Shown here: piece by piece, positions 59,714 to 64,000 of the stretch | Layout: every line of letters starts with the position of its first letter | How positions within the stretch are numbered: position 1 is the first letter of the stretch | Assembly (NCBI GenBank): GCA_963693315.1 | Contig: OY856188.1 | Span: 150,438,224-150,502,223 of the forward strand | DNA length: 64,000 nucleotides | Origin: Diogma glabrata | Taxonomy: Eukaryota; Arthropoda; Insecta; Diptera; Cylindrotomidae | Direction: 5' to 3' | Made by a program: the position numbers and the translations under genes | The notes under the pieces: generated by a model | The model's input: the letters and a program-made list of their open reading frames with translations, nothing else | Database searches by the model: none | Told to the model about the DNA's origin: nothing

Positions 59714-60776
59714 CTGTTTTTTTTTATTTTCCATGTCCTTACACAACGCTTTAATTGAAATAGAACCATACTAAGCATCCATACCAAAATACATTTGGTA
59801 ACGAAAGGATTTTACAAAACAAATTTGAATTTATTACGAAATATATTGTAAAATTTAATGAATTACTTGTACAAATTACATAAACTTTTGTATTGTTTAC
59901 AAGTTACACAAATTTGTGTAAATTTTACGAAAAAATTTCGGTTAATTATCAATTTTATTTGTATATCTGAAATATTAGCATAATTACAGTTGTAAAGCTA
60001 ACAAATATGTCCAGTATTAGTTACTACTTATTTTGTAAGTGCAGCAATGCATAAAAAGGGAATCTTTTACAATCCATATTTGTAGTTTCATTATCAAAAC
60101 ATTTTGTAAACATTTTCTGCTATTGTTTTACGATTTTTGAACGGTATTATTACAAATCAATAACGTAAATTTCAATTTATATGAAAGGTAAAGTTACGAA
60201 TCTGCATTTTGTTGGATTAACATTTGATTTGTATTCTTTACAATTAAAGGCATTACCAAGAAGGTGTAAACCTTACAAAAATTATGTAAAGATTACAATT
60301 TTTTCTTTACGCAAAAAAAATTGTAAAAAAACCCGAATTATTTTTTTGAGTGTATCGCGCATTATTAACATATATTAACCTATCTGGACTGCAACAAGCG
60401 CGTGTTTTCTATTGCAAGTCTCACAAGGACAAAAACTAGAACTCGACTCAATTTCGAACAACATTTAATGCAATCATTTTTCTAACATATGCGTTTTTAA
60501 AAATGAATCAACTTCGTTAAATTTATGATTAATTCTATTTTTTATTGTTATTTTATGATTTGCTACTATTTTTGTTATTTTGTGACTATATAAATATGAA
60601 TTAGTATAGATATACGAAAAATATGCATAAATGGATTAAATACCGCAAAATAAAAAGCATGTCTTATTATTTGTTTTAATTATCCGGATATTTGGATTAT
60701 CCGGATATTTAATTTTTTAAGTATTCGATATCCGGATAATAAAATAGGTCGGATATTTAGAAACCCTAGTTGTGAA

Positions 60777-61605
60777 CAAAACAAAAGCCTGAAAGTTTTA
60801 GTGAAGACTAATTATAGCAGTAAAATTAATTTTTTAGTTATAACGATCTTCGTGGTTACATTATTAATGCTTATTTTTAAACAATAAATTTGTCGGTGGA
60901 TAAGTACTCAGTAGCCTGATTCTCTAAAAAGCAAGATAAATTGTAATGTGTAAACGTGATATATTTTACACAATCAAAAGTTTACGCTTAAATATATCTT
61001 GGCACGCTTAAATCGTATTCTGTAAAAAAAATTGCGTCCTAGCTAAAATTATTGTCAGCAAGGTATTTTAATGTCAAAATGATTTGTGAAAGTGATAAAT
61101 AACATTGACTATATAATACTATAGATACATCATATTTATTATGTGGTGTATAAATCAGGTGGCGTTACTTGTATCAAATTGAAAGCATATGAATTTAAAA
61201 TCTTTCTGGCTACTCGAAGTTACGATTAAGTCTTAAAAAAACGCTAGAAATAAGATTAAATTATATTAAAGTTTATTTTAAGGTTAGTTTTTTATGTTTT
61301 TCATTCATAATTTAGTTATTTAAATTTTGTATGAAGAAATTAAAGGATTGAGTATGGTTTGAGTCTCGCATATGTCTAATACAATTGTTTTTTCTTTCGT
61401 CAAATTGTAATATTTTAGTATTAGTAAGTTTTTTTATATATAGTTAAAATTCAATACAAACACAAACTATCTCGTCCATATGCAAATTTCAAAAACGGTT
61501 ATTTGTTTTAAATTTAAATTTGCTTGCTTAAAATCTATTGTGATTGAAATTTGTTTTGCGATTTGAAAGTTATTTTTTTCGACTCAAATAAACTTTCTGT
61601 AAATC
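60777..61605. other. Intergenic stretch with a solitary 200-bp transposon end
   Basis: The stretch contains 60909-61110, the third copy of the CAGTAGCCTG end. From 61111 to 61605 I see nothing but A+T-rich DNA leading to the THAP gene. Confidence 0.5.
60909..61110 (+). repeat. Solitary end of the CAGTAGCCTG element
   Basis: Matches 48992-49200 in the same orientation at about 90% or more. Similarity stops after GTGAAAGTGATA. No partner end lies in the window. Confidence 0.85.
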
Positions 61606-61840
61606 ATGTCAAGATTTTGTTGTGGTTTTAAGAATTGTAATAGCCGATATACTCCAGGTTCATTTTTATCATTTTTTGAATTCTCCAAGAATGAAAATAT
61701 AGGCAATGTGTGGAAGAAACATTCCGGCGATGTTTATATTCAAAAGAATTTAAACCAAAATAAAAAATTATATATGTGTGATAAACATTTCTTCAAAAAA
61801 GATTTGATACATCGTGTTGGCCGCACTTGTTTGAAAAAGG
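61606..61840 (+). CDS. THAP-domain protein, exon 1
   Basis: The ATG at 61606 starts a THAP zinc finger: C and C in CCGFKNC, W of IGNVWKKHSGD, then C and H in YMCDKHFFKKD, followed by a VGRTCLKKG tail that leads into AIP in exon 2, as in the AVPT end of typical THAP domains. The exon closes in GGG|GTAAGT and the frame joins exon 2 (from 61904) in phase. P-element-type transposases and many insect nuclear proteins start with this domain. Confidence 0.8.
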
Positions 61841-61903
61841 GTAAGTAGCATGGAAATAAATATCACTGGATTTTTACATAATTGAACTGCTTATATTTAA
61901 TAG

Positions 61904-62286
61904 GAGCAATTCCTAAAACATATTCTTCACAAATATGTAGTTGTTCTGAAAATAAGTTAGATGAGTTATGTGATAAAATTTTATTAGAACATACACCGGT
62001 AACTCAGAAACCAATTGCTAGAAAGCGTTCTTTTCAAAAATCTGGTTTATCCACAAATGAAATTGAGGGTGAAGCAAGATATAACATAACCAATATTGAT
62101 GAAAATAGTGAAGAAGAATTGCAAGTGACTAAATCTGCAAATGCTAAAACATATTTATTTATTTTACCACTTACCAGCCCCAACAAATCCTGTAAATGCA
62201 GAAATTTGTGAAAATCAGTTTCCATCTTTCTATATTCTTAAGAATACCGCATCATCGTCGAACGCAAATTGTGAAAAGATTCCAAG
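61904..62286 (+). CDS. THAP-domain protein, exon 2 with a 4-base slip
   Basis: It starts after TTTAATAG|GAGCAATTCC, and its product is hydrophilic and Lys/Glu-rich (CSENKLDELCDKILLEHTP). Near 62155-62170 the reading frame leaves the likely coding phase at a (TTTA) run. Downstream another phase is open and coding-like (HLPAPTNPVNAEICENQFPS) up to a donor CCAAG|GTAAGT at 62286. One extra TTTA unit would explain the shift. The copy is either mutated or carries a sequence error. Confidence 0.6.
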
Positions 62287-62319
62287 GTAAGTTAGCCTAA
62301 TATAATAAATACACTCCTG

Positions 62320-63772
62320 ATGAAAAACGTGATATACGCAGGTAAAAAAGTCGAGATTTGAACTTGACCATTTATGATTTTCCTGAAACTTGGCATATTA
62401 GTAGTATGGACAAAATAAAAAATACAGCTTATTTTACAATTTTTTTAAAGTGCATAGTTTGAGCATAGGGGGCATCCCAACATGCATGAAAAATATCAAT
62501 TCTGCCAATCTGATGTAACTTTGAAATTAAATTGCTCAAGAACCGCTATACCGATTTCAGCAAACTTTTTTTTGTTTGATAGTTGATTAGTTAGCCGTTT
62601 GAAAAAAAATTGATTACTATTTTTTGTAATTAATTTTTAAATAAAAATATTAAAAAAACTTTTTTAAAGATGGCGTTAGGGTCAAAGATCAATTGGAATT
62701 TAATTAATTTTTTTCTTGAAAATAGTTCTATCTTTATTCTAAAATATGTCAAATTTACAAAGAGGCTAAAATTCTTGTTCTTGAGATATTTAATTTTAAA
62801 GATTTTTGGTCCAACTGAAATTCAAATTTTTCTTCATTTTTTCAAACAACTTCCATTAACAAAAAATTTTAAAATGAATTAAATTTTAATTTTTTTTTAT
62901 ATATAGTTCTAACCTTCCTTTAAAATATATCAAATTTACAAAGATGCGTTAATTCGTGTTCTTGAGATATTTAATTTTAAAGATTCTTAGTCCGATTAAA
63001 ATTCTAATTGTACATTATTTTCTCGAACTTCAGCGGTTAAAATTTTTTGATGATAAAAATTGTTCGAAAAAATAATGAACAATTAGAATTTTAATCCGAC
63101 TAAAAATCTTTAAAATTAAATATCTGAAGAACACGAATTAATGCCTCTTTGTAAATTTGATATATTTTAAAGGAAGGTTAGAACTATATTTAAAAAATAA
63201 AAAAAGTTAAAATTTAATTGATTTTAAAACTTTTTGTTAATGGAAGTTGTTTGGAAAAATGAAGAAAAATTCGAATTTCAGCCGTACTAAAAATCTTTAA
63301 AATTAAATATCTCAAGAACAAGAATTTTAGCCTCTTTGTAAATTTGATTTATTTTAGAGTAAGAATAGAACTATTTTCAGAAAAAAAAAATCAATTAAAT
63401 TCCAATTGATCTTTGACCCTTGTGCCATCTTTAAAAAAGTTTTTTGAATATTTTTATTTAAAAATTGATTATAAAAACAATAAACTAATTTTTTTCAAAC
63501 GGCTATTTAATCATCTATCAAACAAAAAAAAGTTTGATGCAATCGTTATAGCCGTTCGTGAGCAATTTAATTTCAAAGATACATCGGATTGCCAGAATTT
63601 TCATTTTTCATGCATGTTGGGGTGCCCCCTATGCTCAAACTGTGCACTTTAAAAAAATTGTAAAATAAGCTGTATTTTTTATTTTGTCCATAATACTTAT
63701 ATATATGCCAAGTTTCAGGGAAATCCAAAATGGTCAAGTTTTCACAACTCTGTCTAGAACGCGTTTTTCATC
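62320..63772. repeat. 1.45-kb palindrome in the THAP intron
   Basis: The arms 62320-63028 and 63062-63772 are inverted copies at roughly 85-90% identity around a 33-base loop. No coding motif is recognised. It lies wholly between donor 62287 and acceptor about 63853, so it is an inserted fold-back element. Outer ends are ATGAAAAACG / CGTTTTTCAT. Target duplication not identified. Confidence 0.85.
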
Positions 63773-63853
63773 TCTTGTGAACCTGTTCTGAATGTGCTAA
63801 TAAATATGTATTCGTTTGAAACATTTTTAAGATACATTTTTACAACTCCTAAG

Positions 63854-64000
63854 TCCTAAGAGAAGGAAGCTTAGTAATAAATCTGAAGAAGAGAAGATGT
63901 TGGATGATTTGCTGAAAGATAAAAGTGCAGATGCTAAAACTTTTTTTAAATCACAATTTATGCATAAAAAAATCAACATTGGACTGATCCCGAAAGAAAT
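63854..64000 (+). CDS. THAP-domain protein, exon 3 (cut by window end)
   Basis: After CTCCTAAG an open frame reads KRRKLSNKSEEEKMLDDLLK and DKSADAKTFFKSQF, a basic then helical region as follows the THAP domain in P-element-type proteins. At a run of seven A near 63967 the phase may shift, because NQHWTDPERN in another frame looks more like the WT.EEK block of P-element transposases. The gene continues beyond the window. Confidence 0.45.

Overview
The window is A+T-rich eukaryotic DNA, almost certainly from an animal and most likely an arthropod. The evidence is GT-AG introns, THAP and BED zinc fingers, Ty3/gypsy, Jockey-like, RTE-like and Penelope-like retroelements, several hAT transposons and long (TA)n arrays. 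I cannot name the species. I see no complete ordinary host gene, rRNA, tRNA or CRISPR array. Practically everything recognisable is transposable-element DNA, nested several layers deep. The only candidates for host coding sequence are one C2H2 zinc-finger exon (about 7.3 kb) and possibly the THAP gene at the right edge, which is more likely a P-element-type transposase.

Layout, left to right. 0-3.1 kb: the end of an internally deleted gypsy element, its LTR, an inverted LTR copy and a (TA)n array. 3.1-10 kb: MITEs and DNA elements (TTA- and TA-flanked), the zinc-finger exon, and a non-autonomous hAT with a perfect 8-bp target duplication. 10.6-11.6 kb: a Penelope-like GIY-YIG fragment between inverted repeats. 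12.3-23.2 kb: one hAT copy split by a 2.8-kb fold-back element, a LINE derivative and a second hAT copy of the same family. 23.2-25.6 kb: inverted Penelope-like copies. 25.6-26.9 kb: LINE fragments. 26.9-38.8 kb: a split hAT-like element holding a Ty3/gypsy element (29.8-38.2 kb) with intact gag and pol but a rearranged 5' LTR. 39.2-45.1 kb: a young non-autonomous LTR element inside an antisense Jockey copy. 46.9-48.0 kb: (TA)n arrays around a palindrome. 49.0-53.6 kb: a DNA element with 209-bp TIRs containing a satellite and another hAT. 53.7-60.8 kb: a hAT containing a TA-flanked 5.3-kb element that carries a seven-exon SAMD3-like pseudogene and a Penelope fragment. 61.6 kb to the end: a THAP gene with a 1.45-kb palindrome in its second intron.

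Nesting is supported by target-site duplications and, in several cases, by an empty-site paralogue within the window or by a reading frame that becomes continuous when the insert is ignored. The gypsy element at 29.8-38.2 kb could supply proteins to the non-autonomous LTR element at 39.2-45.1 kb, because both have similar LTR tips and Lys-type primer-binding sites.

The best candidates for something undescribed are: (1) the fold-back element at 12373-15152, whose 1.37-kb arms each carry the C-terminal end of an uncharacterised conserved protein; (2) the TA-flanked element 55097-60352, whose ends match a 232-bp MITE at 45321-45552 and which carries the SAMD3-like gene; (3) the inverted duplication of U5, primer-binding site and leader in the gypsy 5' LTR, nucleated on a natural short palindrome; and (4) recurring hammerhead-like stems at Penelope-type ends and inside the palindrome at 47.46-47.85 kb.
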